DNA of 64,000 nt from Tupaia tana (taxonomy: Eukaryota > Chordata > Mammalia > Scandentia > Tupaiidae), in contig JAKSZU010000016.1 of assembly GCA_026018925.1 (NCBI GenBank), forward strand, positions 57,231,575-57,295,574, read 5' to 3'. The translations under genes and the position numbers were made by a program. Positions within the stretch are counted from its first letter, which is position 1, and each line of letters starts with the position of its first letter. The notes under the pieces were generated by a model. That model did not search any database, was not told the origin of the DNA, and was given only the letters and a program-made list of their open reading frames with translations. Positions 22,155 through 33,194 of this stretch are shown in pieces.

Positions 22155-22330
22155 CTATATAATAATAACAATAATACCATTTGCCAAGCTCCAAGTATAT
22201 GTCAGTTTCTCTACTGAGCGCTTGATCATGTTCTTAATGGGTAGAAGAGCCGGCAAGACCAGTATTGTTACTGCTTTATAGAGATTTGGGGACTGGACTT
22301 GCCAACTGACATGTGTCAGAGCCAGAATTT
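22155..22330 (-). repeat. MIR-like fragment, antisense
   Basis: GCCAAGCTCCAAGTATATGT, the AGCGCTTGATCATGTTCTTA segment and a downstream TGTCAGAGCCAGAATTTCAT agree with reversed MIR, but the core is weak. Confidence 0.5.
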
Positions 22331-22334
22331 CATT

Positions 22335-22420
22335 TGTGTATCCATTTATCCATTGGTCAGATATTTGAGTGCCTACTGTGCCAGACATTGTCCAGGAGTT
22401 GGTGGACACTGAGACAGACA
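22335..22420. repeat. L2-type LINE fragment
   Basis: TATCCATTGGTCAGATATTT followed by GAGTGCCTACTGTGCCAGAC is the L2 3' end signature (ATATTTGAGTGCCTACTGTG). Confidence 0.6.
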
Positions 22421-22509
22421 TGGTTTTCTCAGCATTCATGGCTTCCTGCAATTGCCAGATTTTGGCCCTGGGGCTATTCAACTATAGCCCACTGTCTTCT
22501 CTCTTTAAA

Positions 22510-22733
22510 TTGTTCCCCATTTTTCTTCAATCTTATATGCTGCAGAATTGCAAACCTTCAGAAATGTCAGTAGAACAGTATGACAGATTCCATATACCCT
22601 TCACCTAGGTCTACCAATTCTTAACATTTTCTTCCCCACAGTTGCTTTCTCTGTATTTTATTTATTATTTTTTTTAATTTTGATTTTTGTTTTCGTAGCT
22701 AAATTATTTCAAGGTTAAAAGTATCATGCTACG
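22510..22733. repeat. L1M-type 3' fragment, left part, split by a SINE
   Basis: CCATATACCCTTCACCTAGG, then TCTACCAATTCTTAACATTT, are signature words of the 3' untranslated region of old L1M elements. The element continues at 22962. Confidence 0.65.
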
Positions 22734-22961
22734 GGGCCGGTAGGTAGCATGGTGGTTAAGGTGTTGTATTCGCACATGGCCAACCACAATTCAAGTTTTA
22801 GACCCTACGGCTTGAAATTCACATCAGACACATGTACACATGTGCCCAGAATCCCAAGAGGAGAATGAAAGAAAAGAGAAGGGATTGTGGAGTGGCCACC
22901 CCCACTAAGGGGTGATTTCTCACTTTCTCTCTCTCTCTGGCAAAATAAAACTAGAGAGAAA
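22734..22961 (+). mobile_element. Family A SINE inserted in L1M, with 17-bp target duplication
   Basis: Starts GGGCCGGTAGGTAGCATGGT and ends after GGCAAAATAAAACTAG plus A-rich tail. It is flanked by AAAAGTATCATGCTACG (22717-22733) and AAAAGTATCCTGGTACG (22962-22978), which match at 15 of 17 positions. The two mismatches and the diverged body show an older insertion. Confidence 0.88.
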
Positions 22962-23335
22962 AAAAGTATCCTGGTACGTAAGTATTCATCTCCTGCATTT
23001 TCCTACATTATCTCAATACCTTTATCACACCTAAGAAAGTTAACTGATTCTGTAATGTCTCAAGTAATTCATATAAATTTTGTTGAGTGTTTACAAGGGC
23101 TCTTTAAAATAGTGATTGTTTTTTAAATCCATTATTTAATCAGGGTCACATAATGGGTTGCTATGTCTCTTTAGCCTCTTGAAATTGAATATAGCACTCC
23201 ATCTTCTTCCCTACCCCACATACCCCTTTACAATTTTTAAATGGCATTAACATTTTGCAGAGTCCATGCTTGTTGTCTTGTAGGATGTCCAACATTGTGA
23301 ATTTCCTCATGGAAATTGTTATCCAGTTATTTTTT
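22962..23335. repeat. L1M-type 3' fragment, right part
   Basis: TTATCACACCTAAGAAAGTT, CAGGGTCACATAATGGGTTG, TATGTCTCTTTAGCCTCTTG and TTGTCTTGTAGGATGTCCAA follow the L1M 3' consensus in order and continue the piece left of the SINE. Confidence 0.7.
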
Positions 23336-23409
23336 TAGCTCAGAAAAGTCTTATTTTCTGTCTGCCTTCACACCACTTTAATGCAGGAGTCCAGCTTACT
23401 TAGATTTTT

Positions 23410-23575
23410 CCCCCCAAAGACAGAATCTCACCGTGTTGTGATTCTCCCGCCTCAACCTACAGGTGCGCACAACTGCATCTGGCTTTAGGGTGGGCCAGGA
23501 ATAGAACCCGGGCCTCCCCTGTAGCCTCAGACCGCCACGTAGTAACATGAACCAGACATGCTCCTGGGGCTGCAC
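23410..23575 (-). mobile_element. tRNA-like/7SL composite SINE (Tu-like), old
   Basis: On the minus strand a tRNA-like part (GGCCCGGGTTCTATTCCTGG) is followed by a 7SL/Alu-like part (CAGTTGTGCGCACCTGTAGG, TTGAGGCGGGAGAATC, GGTGAGATTCTGTC). This order, tRNA-like 5' and 7SL 3', is what I recall for tree-shrew Tu elements. Confidence 0.65.
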
Positions 23576-23869
23576 GTGGGCATTTCTTTTGGGTACTTCG
23601 AAGTAGCTGCTTTGGGAAGAAGGTGCACATGTAGAAAATAACTATAGGGAGTACAAGAAGGATGAGAGTGTTGTGTACAGCATGTACTTGTATTTTATGT
23701 GCTGCAAATAATTATGATTTATGCAGTCAAATGAGCATTTAGAGCTCTGCATTCCATTGGAATTTAAGGATTCTTCTACCCCTCCCCCCCTTTTTTCCTC
23801 CAAGATTAGTTTGCATTTGACTAACAAACCTGGAACTGGCAGACTGCTTAAGGCATAATCTCTTCGTTT

Positions 23870-24010
23870 AAAAAAGATTTAATTAATTAGACTTGACTAG
23901 CAGGCTGACAGATTAATTGATAAGGAAAGTGGGGTTCAGTAACCCATAAGGCGGGGAGACTACGTAAAACTTAAATCATTACGATGTTTACTAAAACATT
24001 ATCCTTCACA
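23870..24010. promoter_or_regulatory. Candidate regulatory element with homeobox cores
   Basis: TTTAATTAATTAGACTTGAC at 23878-23897 and CAGATTAATTGATAAGG at 23909-23925 place several TAAT/ATTA cores within 50 bp, in a SINE-free block. Inference only; no conservation data. Confidence 0.3.
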
Positions 24011-24459
24011 ATGATTTTTGAAAATTTGTATGTATCACCTAATACATTCTATCCCCCTTTGAAATTGTGAAACCATCTGAATCATGTTCATGTAATATTC
24101 AAACTGTTGTGGATTTTAGGGAAACTTAAAGTGTTAGTTAGGAAGGTCTTACATGCTGTCTTTGGTTTTGAAGACCCAGTGGACATGACTATGATTTATC
24201 TTACACTTAGCTTTTACAGGTTAACCTCATTTCAGTTCATTATTTAATTTATTCTGAAATCCAAATCTTGGTTAAAACCAGTAATTTGGTTAAGTATCAG
24301 AATTAGAAACAGACTGCTGAAAGTGAGTAATTGGGTCTAGGCATAGGGACCATTGAGTTTTTGAAACCCCTGCAATAGGTGGTACTTGATAAGGTACTTT
24401 TCCCTAATTATGTTAACAAGGAGAATCTCCTCTTGAAACCCTGGACTGAAAGTTTCTTC

Positions 24460-24463
<4 letters not shown>
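24011..24463. other. Unique AT-rich intronic sequence
   Basis: No repeat recognised. Confidence 0.5.

Positions 24464-24493
<30 letters not shown>
24464..24493. repeat. (CA)15 microsatellite
   Basis: Uninterrupted CA dinucleotides, followed by CTCTTCAAG. Confidence 0.95.
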
Positions 24494-24496
<3 letters not shown>

Positions 24497-24536
24497 TCAA
24501 GTCCTACATGCTTCTTCAGGTTGAACATTAAAGATG

Positions 24537-24764
24537 ATTTTTTTAAGAGAGATTTTTGCTGTAGGGCGCATTCACTTGCTGGAGAGACAGAAAGTGAAAA
24601 ATTAGCCCCTGGGTGTCTGGCCACGCTATAATCTCTTCTCCTCCATTCTCCTCTCTGGACTTTTGAGCATGCACGTGCACACGCCTGACGTGAATTTTAA
24701 GTCACTGGGTTCAGAACTCAAAATACGGTCTAGTGATATAACCATTACACCATCTGCTGGTCCC
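24537..24764 (-). mobile_element. Family A SINE, intermediate age
   Basis: Minus strand GGGACCAGCAGATGGTGTAA through to CCCTACAGCAAAAATCTC and a short tail. A deletion removes part of the tRNA-like anticodon side (AAATACGGTCTAGTGATATA on the + strand). Confidence 0.8.
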
Positions 24765-25714
24765 AAAGCGTAATTTTTTTGCCTCCATGCAGTGCCCTGC
24801 AACTGCACTGGTTCAGCCACCTGCAGGTTCTGAGTTTCAGTTATACTGGGAAACATCATACAGCTACACCCGCCTCCCCGAACCTTGAAAATGGGAGTTT
24901 TCACCTGTCATAGACCTCCACGGGCACTCCAAGGAGGCTAAGGAATCTGGCCAGTGGACTGGCAAAATCACATAGCGGGGTTTGGTGGAAGTACCTACAG
25001 CCTCACTCTTAACCTCCTATTGAAGGAGCTCTTGGTTTTGAGTAAAAGAAAAGGCATTTAGGTGTCTGCTATATATTATGGATTGTGGGGCACAGCATGC
25101 TTTGGGCGTTTAAAGTAAAAAAGACTTGTTCAATCCCCCTCTCCAAGAAACTTTTTAATTAATTGACCTGAGTTGTAGAGAAAAACAGTCCTGTAGACCT
25201 GCTTTTATTTGTATGTTCAATGAAAGAAGCCTGTGCATTCAAGTACTTGTTTACAGGTCACTGGCTGTTAGGTAAAATTGATGTATTAGCAGCCATCACC
25301 TAGAAGATAAGATTCAGAAATAAAAGGTGAAGTAACCCTGAAACAAAAGTTTTGTTTATTGATCTTTCTAAGTACAAACATAAATGACTTATTTACAAAA
25401 ATTAGAAATGAGCTTGTGATTTTGGAGGGGCTATACCTTTGGATATTTTCAGTTACTTTCTTTCATGTGTGTGTATCAGTAATTTGATTCACAACCCTGC
25501 AGGTATAGGAAGCTAATATTGTAACTGGATTCTCTGCATGTAATAAACTTACCAAAAAGGACATATAGCAAGAAGTATATTTTGGGAAGAAAGGATATTT
25601 TTCATTTTCATCCGGAAATTGTTAGGTACTAAAGTGGCAACCTACTGCTACAACTAGACTGATAGGCCTTAATCTAGATGGATTTTTTTTTTAAGTATTT
25701 TATTTGACTGTATT
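24765..25714. other. Unique intronic sequence
   Basis: No repeat or coding feature recognised over about 950 bp. Confidence 0.5.
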
Positions 25715-25858
25715 TCTTTATTTATTTTAATTTGACCAGAGAGGGACAGAGTAAGAGAGAGAGGGAAATGTTAAGTGAGAAAGCAAGCCGCCAGGTTCGG
25801 ACCCGAATCATGGTGGGCACTGTGGGACCTTAACCACCAATGACACCTACTGGCCCTA
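25715..25858 (-). mobile_element. Family A SINE, short subfamily
   Basis: The minus strand goes from GGGCCAGTAGGTGTCATTGG to GAACCTGGCGG and then straight into CTTGCTTTCTCACTTAACAT, without the central segment. It ends in TCAAATTAAAATAAA. Confidence 0.75.
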
Positions 25859-25925
25859 GGTGAATAATTTTTAATAATTTTATATATTAAGCAACTTTAC
25901 TGCCTTTATAATAAGACGCACCATT

Positions 25926-26140
25926 GGCGGACAGGTAGTGGCACAGTGGTAATACAACCGGGCTCATATGGGAAAGGTCCTGGGTTTGTGTCCTGGGACC
26001 TCCTTGAATACGTTGAGTCCACGTCTGTGATCTGGGCCAGATGAGGTTGGGGGTGGATCACAGCATGAGGATGCTGTTGAGAGTGCCTCCCTTTTGTGCA
26101 TGCCTCTCTGTTGTGGAAGAAATAAATACAACTTTTTAAA
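25926..26140 (+). mobile_element. Family B SINE, good copy
   Basis: Starts near CGGACAGGTAGTGGCACAGT, with AGTGGTAATACAACCGGGCT, and ends GTGGAAGAAATAAATACAAC. Possible imperfect target duplication CACCATTGG/TGCCATTG at the two ends. Confidence 0.8.
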
Positions 26141-26159
26141 AATGTGCCATTGCTTCAAT

Positions 26160-28748
26160 GCTAGTTTTTAGAGGAGTGGGGGTATATGAGAAATACTATC
26201 ATGTTAAACTGCTTTGTTGATTGCAAATCATATCTGGGTTTTACAGATATTAAAATATATGTTTGTGCAGGGTGAATGTACATCTTAGAAATGAAGAAAT
26301 GTACATTTATGCAGCATATTATGTCGTATTTTATAATATGTCTATTTAAATAGTGATTTATAGATCTTTTGAGAAAGAGAGCAAGGAGGTGGGCCTTTTA
26401 GTAGAACAGAGAAATGACCTTCCCTTCAAGATTTAAGACAAATTAAATTGGACTTAGAAAATGGTTTACCCTTTTCCTCTAGGGCAGCTCTTCTTAGAAG
26501 TGAGTGCCCTGGCGGAACATGAGGGAAGGTCCATTGTCAGCACCATGAAAGCCTGTTTGAAATGTCACTTGGAACATTCCTTTGGCAATGACTATCAACA
26601 CCCTATTTTAAAAGAATGCCTTGGGTAGAATGGAAATTATAGTGGCAGGCCCTTAATCCTTTTTAATAAGGGCAACTGTTTAAGAGAATTATGTTGTAAG
26701 AATGAATGGGATTTGGGAACAACTCTGAAGTCCCCGTGTTCTGTCCTGACTGTCAATGGCAAATGCATTTCTCTCCTGCGACAGCCTGAGGATTCTCTGT
26801 TTAACAAACTTACATGACAAATGATAATGCAGTGACATTCCATGAGGGCCCTTTATTTCAGTGGGTCTTTCTTAGGCACATTGGCCAGTAGGGATTGATG
26901 TCTCAGATTTAAAAATATTGAGAGTTCAGCCAAGACTGAAGGTTAAGGTTCTTCCGTTTACTTGGTGTCAGTTGGTACAGGTTGAGAATTTGAAAGCCGG
27001 AAGTGCCTTATAGCTCTGGTACAAATAAACAACCACTTTTAATAAACAAATACAGTGCTGTCCTTAATTGTACTCAGCATTAAATAAAGCGTGTGGGAGA
27101 AGGAAGGAATACAGACTGGTTGCATTTTAGTAGGAATTAGGTTTATAATGATCACTTTTTGGAAATTTACATTTTAAGAATAGAAAGATAATAGAAATAT
27201 TTAACATCTGAACTGCCACTTCTCAACACTTTAGATTTTGCATGGAGACAATTGATGTGTTTGTTAGAAAGTCTTTTTTTACTTAAATGAAATCTCCCAA
27301 GGAATGTTTTCCTATCAAAATATACATATATTTGAATGAAAAATGGCATTCCTTTAAAAACGTAATTACATCATTGACTAACTCACTATTTGAATTAGTG
27401 AATTGCTATATGGAAATATACTGAACAGCCCTTATATATAATTAGTATATAAATATATCAATTTTTTTATATATAACCTGTGTGTGTATGTGTGTGTCAG
27501 TTTTTAGGTATGTTGACATTTACTATCAAAGTGGAATCTGATGTCCCTCTTAAATTTTTGTGACTTAAACTACTAAAAGTAGGAAGAAAATAAACATAGA
27601 CAAAACCACAAACCCAACAATGACTGAAAATCTCATAATACAAATGGAATCTTCTCTAATTCTGTATCCCAGAATTTTTGTAAAGGGAAGATAAAATCTT
27701 AAGCGTTAAGAAATCCAGAGGCCCGTCCAGCTTTTTGCTGTTAGAGAGCCCCAAGACCTTTAATCCCTCAGTTTAGAGGATCATATTGTCAAGTCCGAGA
27801 GGCTTTAAACACAATAGCATCTTCTGGAACTGGAGTGACCTGTATTGAGTGGATCTTGTGCTTTTCTTTTTTTGAGAGGCAGGTGTAAAGGATAACATGC
27901 TGGCTTATCCTATTTTGAAGCATCTAAAAACCAATTCCCCATTCCTCATTCCCTTTCCTCTCAGCTTTTAGAGTCTTTGATCAGGTACACTCTAAAGTCA
28001 GGCACTAGAGACGAATAGGTAGACAGTTGTTTTCAGTTCTCTGTGCCAGCTTTCTGTCCTCACCCTCCTCATCAATTAGTACTAATGAATGTGTAGAATT
28101 CATGAAGACTGAGAATTAATGCTGTTGCCTGGGTGACTCTCTCATAACCTGTGCAGTATCTTAGGGAGAAAGGTTATTTCCACTCCACCTGGTGGGAATA
28201 CAAAGGTAGCTTTCCGATTCTGAACAGATTAGACAATTCCCCCCAGACCAGCATGTGGAAGCCTGCATATTTATACCAAAGCAACAGTAATTGTACCCAA
28301 GCGTGTATTCAAGTTTGTGTCAAGCAAAAAGGACCACAGCCATGTAGGTTATAGTCTAGAAAGCGTGTTTATCCCAGAGCTGTTTGTAAAACTTACGTTT
28401 TAGAGATTAACAATGTGTCTAAAGACAAAAGGACTTTCTTTATCATCCAATTTATCTCAAGATATTTAGCATTAAATATAAAACCTGACCTAACAAGTTA
28501 AAATCCTACCCCTGGGCATGTGCTAGCTTTAGAAATCCTCTGTGTTAGTGACAGCATGAAATTGAAGGAAGGCTCAGACATCAGCTTTGTCGTGTTGAAT
28601 AGTGTTGAATAGCGTAGGGTATCTGGAATGATTTTATGATTAGATTACAGAATTTAAACAGTGTAACAAGAATCTGTCATTTTGTAATCTGTTACTCGAA
28701 AAAGGCAAACTCCTAAAATCAATCATTAATTTTTCCAGAGATGGTAAC
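26160..28748. other. SINE-free AT-rich block
   Basis: About 2.6 kb with no SINE recognised. TATA/TGTG-rich simple sequence lies at 27433-27500. It is unusually free of insertions compared with flanking regions. No coding signal. Confidence 0.5.
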
Positions 28749-28750
28749 TA

Positions 28751-28829
28751 TTGGGTCATCAGAAAAACCATGACGCAGTTTTGTATAGAAAAACATAGAA
28801 AAATACATCATGACTTTTTCAACAAACTA
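28751..28829. mobile_element. Mariner-like MITE 2 copy
   Basis: TA then TTGGGTCATCAGAAAAACCA at the left; ATCATGACTTTTTCAACAAA at the right, with the inverted terminal relation partly decayed. Same architecture and about the same length as the copies at 33314 and 60449. Confidence 0.65.
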
Positions 28830-29483
28830 GTAGTTGTTTTAAAAAGAAAAAAGAACTTTAAGGAAAGTCAAATGATCAAAACAGTGAATGATTTTGTTTG
28901 CTTCCTTTCTTTCCTATGGGAAACTTTCTCCTTACCCGATTAAGTTCCTTGAAGACAGCGTGGTGCAGGGAGGAGTCTGCCTGGGCACTGAGCCGCTGCC
29001 AGTCTGTTCTGCATTGCTCTTGACTAAATCTTTAAGACGTGATTCATCTCTAAAGCATGAAGATTAGCTTATGTAGTTGTTTATCTAAATTGTCATGATT
29101 CCCTTCTTGAACAAATTCAGAAGTAGATGACTAAAATTTTAAATAACTATTTTCAGGCACAAAAACAGGGCTGGTAATCAGAATCTTCGCTGTAAGAAAA
29201 TTAAAACAATATACTGAGTTTCTTTTCTTTTGAACTTTTCCTTCATATTTTAAAGATGCTCTTTCCTCCATTGCTTTCTTTAGCCATCTTATAAATATCT
29301 CTCATCCAAAATGACCCATAAATTTCAGGGGTAGCTCTGTAGGGAAGGAAAATACCTTTACCTCACCCATCCTGGGTTTCAGGAAAGACAGATTAACAAG
29401 GTTAAAGATTACAAATGTATTTAATGCCAGTTTTACATGTCAAGAAGCCTTTACAAGGAAATGAAGATCCAAAGAAACGGTCA
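28830..29483. other. Unique AT-rich intronic sequence
   Basis: No repeat or coding feature recognised; continues the SINE-free block. Confidence 0.5.
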
Positions 29484-29749
29484 ATTTTTTTTTTTTTTTG
29501 AGCGGTTTTTGCTGTAGGGCATGTGCGCACGCCAGAAAGACAGAGAGAGACAGAGAGACAGAAAGCGAGAAATCACCCCCTGAGGGGATGGCCATGCTGC
29601 AATCCCTTCTCCTCCATTCTCCTCTTGGGATCTTGGGGCACGCATGCACACGCGCCCGGCGTGAGTTTAAGCCACCAGGTCCGGGACTCGAACCGTGGTC
29701 GACTATGTGGGAGTCCAGCAACATAGCCATTACGCTAACTGCTGGTCCC
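29484..29749 (-). mobile_element. Family A SINE, young long form
   Basis: Minus strand GGGACCAGCAGTTAGCGTAA at 29749 to poly(A) (T run 29484-29499 on the + strand). CpG-rich with B box GGTTCGAGTCCC. It forms an inverted pair with the copy at 29975. Confidence 0.9.
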
Positions 29750-29974
29750 AAAACTTGTATATTTTTGTACTAGATTTGATGAAGAGCTGATAGTCATGGA
29801 AGAAGAAATATGATTGGACAAAGGATGTGACTGAATGTTAATTAACGAGATGGAACTTAGCAAGGTGCAGTGCCTGCCTGACTCTTAAGTATTCCTTTCC
29901 TCTGGGTATAGAGAGGGCACTTCTCACATGAGGGTCTTATGACCTACTTCAGGAGAAGATTAGAATGTTCTTGC

Positions 29975-30232
29975 AGGACCAAGAGATGCCTTAATGGTCA
30001 TGTCACTGGACTCCCATGTATTTGATTGTGGTTTGAGTTCCGGACTTGGCGGCTTAAAATTCATGCCAGGTGCGTGTGTGTGCCCAAAATCCCAAGAAGA
30101 GAGTGGAGGAGACGGGATCGCGACATGGTCATCCCCCCCACCCCGGGCGGGGATGGGGGGCGTGATTTCTCACTTTCTGTCTCTCTGGCTAGCACACGTG
30201 CCCGATAGCAAAAATCTCTCAAAAAAAGAAAA
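29975..30232 (+). mobile_element. Family A SINE, long form
   Basis: AGGACCAAGAGATGCCTTAA to AAAATCTCTCAAAAAAAG. The central part is present, with a C/G-rich expansion at 30136-30160. It is more diverged than 29484-29749 and in opposite orientation. Confidence 0.85.
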
Positions 30233-30486
30233 GAGAATATTTGCTAAGTTTTATGATCTGCTGAAGGGCAGGGTAGGGGGGAGTACAGGTGAGCATGACT
30301 ATACTTTTGCCATTTTCTTATATACCAACCTGCCATTTTTGGGCATACCATGCCCTGAGCCTCATCATTTACATCTAGAAACAAATAGAAAATTGGTGAT
30401 GCTGTTCTGATCTGGAAATCATCTTCTTCTTTTATTATTATTAGTTAGTATTTTGTGTTTTTATTGAAGAACTTTTTTTTAATTGT

Positions 30487-30506
30487 TTGTGTATGTGTGT
30501 GTGTGT
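30487..30506. repeat. (GT)n-rich simple repeat
   Basis: GTGTATGTGTGTGTGTGTAT at the tail side of a family A short element. Confidence 0.8.
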
Positions 30507-30628
30507 ATTTTTCCAATTTGACCAGAGAGAGAGGAAGTGAGAAAGCAAGCTACCAGGTCCGACACTCAAACCCTGGTCAGCCATATGGGAGTCCTGCACC
30601 TTAACCACCATGCCACCTGCTGGCGCCA
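30507..30628 (-). mobile_element. Family A SINE, short subfamily
   Basis: The minus strand GGCGCCAGCAGGTGGCATGG leads to GACCTGGTAGC and directly to TTGCTTTCTCACTTCCTCTC, with no central segment. Confidence 0.75.
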
Positions 30629-30639
30629 GTGTTTTGTGT

Positions 30640-30810
30640 TCTTTATTCATGATAGAACATGTGTGCACGCACATGAAAGTGATGGAGAGGAAGAGAGAGC
30701 ACCCTCCACAGAGCCTAATCCTGCTGTGATCCCCTTCCTTCAGTTTCCTAGCCCACTGGATCTTGGGGAATCACGTACAGCTTGACATGCTTCAGGCTTA
30801 TTTGTCGGTG
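30640..30810 (-). mobile_element. Old tRNA-derived SINE, mosaic like 8600-8815
   Basis: TTCTTTATTCATGATAGAAC, ATGTGTGCACGCACATGAAA and TTGGGGAATCACGTACAGCT parallel the element at 8600. The 5' end is lost. Confidence 0.55.
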
Positions 30811-31121
30811 TATTCAAAACACGGTAGTGGCCACGCAGGGTGCAGCTCCTCTTAAGCAGCATTTGCTGTGCCATGAAGCTGACTTTGTGGATCTTAGTTG
30901 CTGTTATTATTTTTAAAGTTGCTTTATGGCCGGCAAAGTTAAAAGAGAATCGTAAATTTATTCTTATTTTAAAGTGCAGGGTTATTGTGGTGTCTGTGGT
31001 GCAGCATCACCTCTTCAACTGTTTGTAAAGCTACATAGGAAAGACCCTCATTGGCTTTTGGCAGGTTAAATTTGTCCAGGCAGTTTCAAAGCCCATCTGG
31101 AAGCGGCACAGTGCAAGTTGT

Positions 31122-31295
31122 GCCTTTTACCATATTCCCAGTTGGTAATTTTACCAAAAAGAAAAATCATATTTTGTGGTGTGTGTGTGTGTGTGTGTGT
31201 GTGGACAGCCTTTTACCATATTCCCAGTTGGTAATTTTACCAGAAAGAAAAATCATATTTTGTGGTGTGTGTGTGTGTGTGTGTGTGTGTGACAG
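31122..31295 (+). repeat. 86-bp tandem duplication including a (GT)n tract
   Basis: GCCTTTTACCATATTCCCAG starts at 31122 and again at 31208. Each copy ends in a (GT)n run and GACAG (31203-31207 and 31291-31295). Outside the GT run I see one difference, A at 31157 versus G at 31243. The GT runs differ slightly in length and in the base before GACAG. This is a recent duplication, probably mediated by the GT tract. Confidence 0.92.
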
Positions 31296-32220
31296 AATAA
31301 GGAGCGCCAGCACATTCTGCATTTGTAAGTGATCCATTAATTTTTTTCTTCCACAAATTGTTTTCTCAACAATGCTCCCCGATTAAAAGAAATTTCTAGT
31401 CCCCTCCCAGTTATTTCCTGAACTACTCTTTCTCCCAAGCACAAGCTCATGGAAGGATTAGCATCTGGGCGGAGCCACTTTCTGTTCTTTATGAATGATA
31501 AGACCTGCTCTGCACAGAACAGGGATTTTACAAAACGAGGCGAAATGATGGCCACACTTTGTGTCTTGCTCTCTTTCTCTCTCTCTTTCTCCGGAGCCTT
31601 TGCGGGCTTCTGAGGTTGACATGTGCCATTCCCACCCAAGCACAGACCCTGGCCTTCTCCTCTCCCTCATTCCAGTCTCTTCTCTCCGGTTCCTTCCTCC
31701 GGAGCCTGTTGGCCTGAAGGCTCTGAGTTCTGGGCCAGTCCGTGTCTGACTCCCCGTTACTCCCCCAGGGATCTCTTCCTGTTCACACTTGCTGTCATTC
31801 CTTGTTGCAGTTCATTTTCCAGGCAAGTGCCCCTACCTAAAACTCCCAGGGCTGCTTCCGTATTCTAAGAGAGAACTTCACATTAAACTGTAATTCTTTT
31901 GTTTTTACCATTCTTCCTAGTGAGTTGTGAGATGCTTCAGGGTAGGACTCAGATCTTACTCTTCAGTGAATCCCTATTTTCAGGCATTTTAACTCCAACT
32001 AATATACTATTTTCTAAAAATAAACGTAGCCCTCTTCTCAACTTTGGTAATTTTAAAATCGATGTGATACTTTTACCTAATTGGTTCCTTATATTACAGT
32101 TTTGTCAGTTTATGTAATATTCTTTGGCATTTTTTTCTTCTCTAATATCGGATCTAGTCTAAGATCAGGTGTAGTATCTGATTCCAAACTCTGGATTTTA
32201 GCAATTATATTTTAGGGTTA
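31296..32220. other. Mostly unique sequence
   Basis: A pyrimidine-rich, coding-looking stretch at 31560-31870 gives several small frames but shows no recognisable protein. The bit at 31925-31995 may be an L2 end. Otherwise nothing. Confidence 0.45.
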
Positions 32221-32236
32221 AAAAAAAGGCATGCTT

Positions 32237-32498
32237 GGGGACCAGCAGTTAGCATAATGGCTATGTTGCTGGACTCCTACGTGTTCGACCACAGTTCGCG
32301 TCCCGGACCCGGTGGCTTAAAACTCACGCCGGACGCGTGTGCATGCGTGCCCAAGATCCCGAGAGGAGAATGGAGGAGAAGGGATTGCAGCGTGACCATC
32401 CCCCCGGGGGGTGATTTCTCGCTTTCTGTCTCTCTGTCTCTCTCTGTCTGTCTGGCGAGCGCATGTGCCCTATAGCAAAAACGTCTCCAAAAAAAAAA
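32237..32498 (+). mobile_element. Young family A SINE with exact 16-bp target duplication
   Basis: GGGGACCAGCAGTTAGCATA start. Flanks AAAAAAAGGCATGCTT at 32221-32236 and 32499-32514 are identical, so ends are certain apart from the A-run ambiguity. Full CpG-rich long form, with B box GGTTCGCGTCCC and tail after CCCTATAGCAAAAACGTC. Confidence 0.95.
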
Positions 32499-32514
32499 AA
32501 AAAAAAGGCATGCT

Positions 32515-33194
32515 TTATTTTTGGAAACAGGTGCAAAACCTAGTCAAAGTAAATTAGTAATCATACTGGAGCAAATTCTGCATTATGGTTTCCATATTGT
32601 TTGCTTGTTTCTTTATGATTAAATGTATTTATAGTTCTCTGTCCTCATAACAGACACTTGAGACAGACATGGCACATGTGATTTCCGTTTTGTGTACAAG
32701 AGGACCATGGTTTAGGAGACTGCCACTCACCAAAGCTCACACCTGGCTTCTCCAATTTTGGATTTTGTGCTATTTCCACAAGGCTGGGTACCCTAATCAG
32801 CTTGTTAATTAGAACTCAGTATTGCGTGTTTGGTAGGAATTGGTTTATGCACCATTCCAGAATAATAAACATTTACGCTCCAGATTTTTAATGATCTGAG
32901 ACAGCAGAGAAGTATATAAAAAGGTTAACCTCTTGAGCATTTAATTCTGTAAGAGAGGGGATGGAGGGAAATCTCTATCTGCAGAGATAATAGCAGCTTA
33001 AGGGTATCTTAGATGGGATGCTTCCCAGGACTCTTGGAGACTTAGAGCTGGTGGTGTCTCATAAGCAGTTTATATCATTCCAAGTCATGGAATGTTTCTG
33101 TTGCATAAATAGAACATTTGACAGAAGCTTAGAAACCCTTGCTGTTGCAGGGTAAGTGCTGTACAAATACTGAAGATGCCAATTGTCTGTATAA
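32515..33194. other. Unique intronic sequence
   Basis: No repeat or coding feature recognised. Confidence 0.5.

Noticed and set aside
31560-31870. Pyrimidine-rich stretch with several small open frames as a possible exon
   Set aside because: No match to AUTS2 or another protein that I know, and no convincing acceptor/donor pair in frame.
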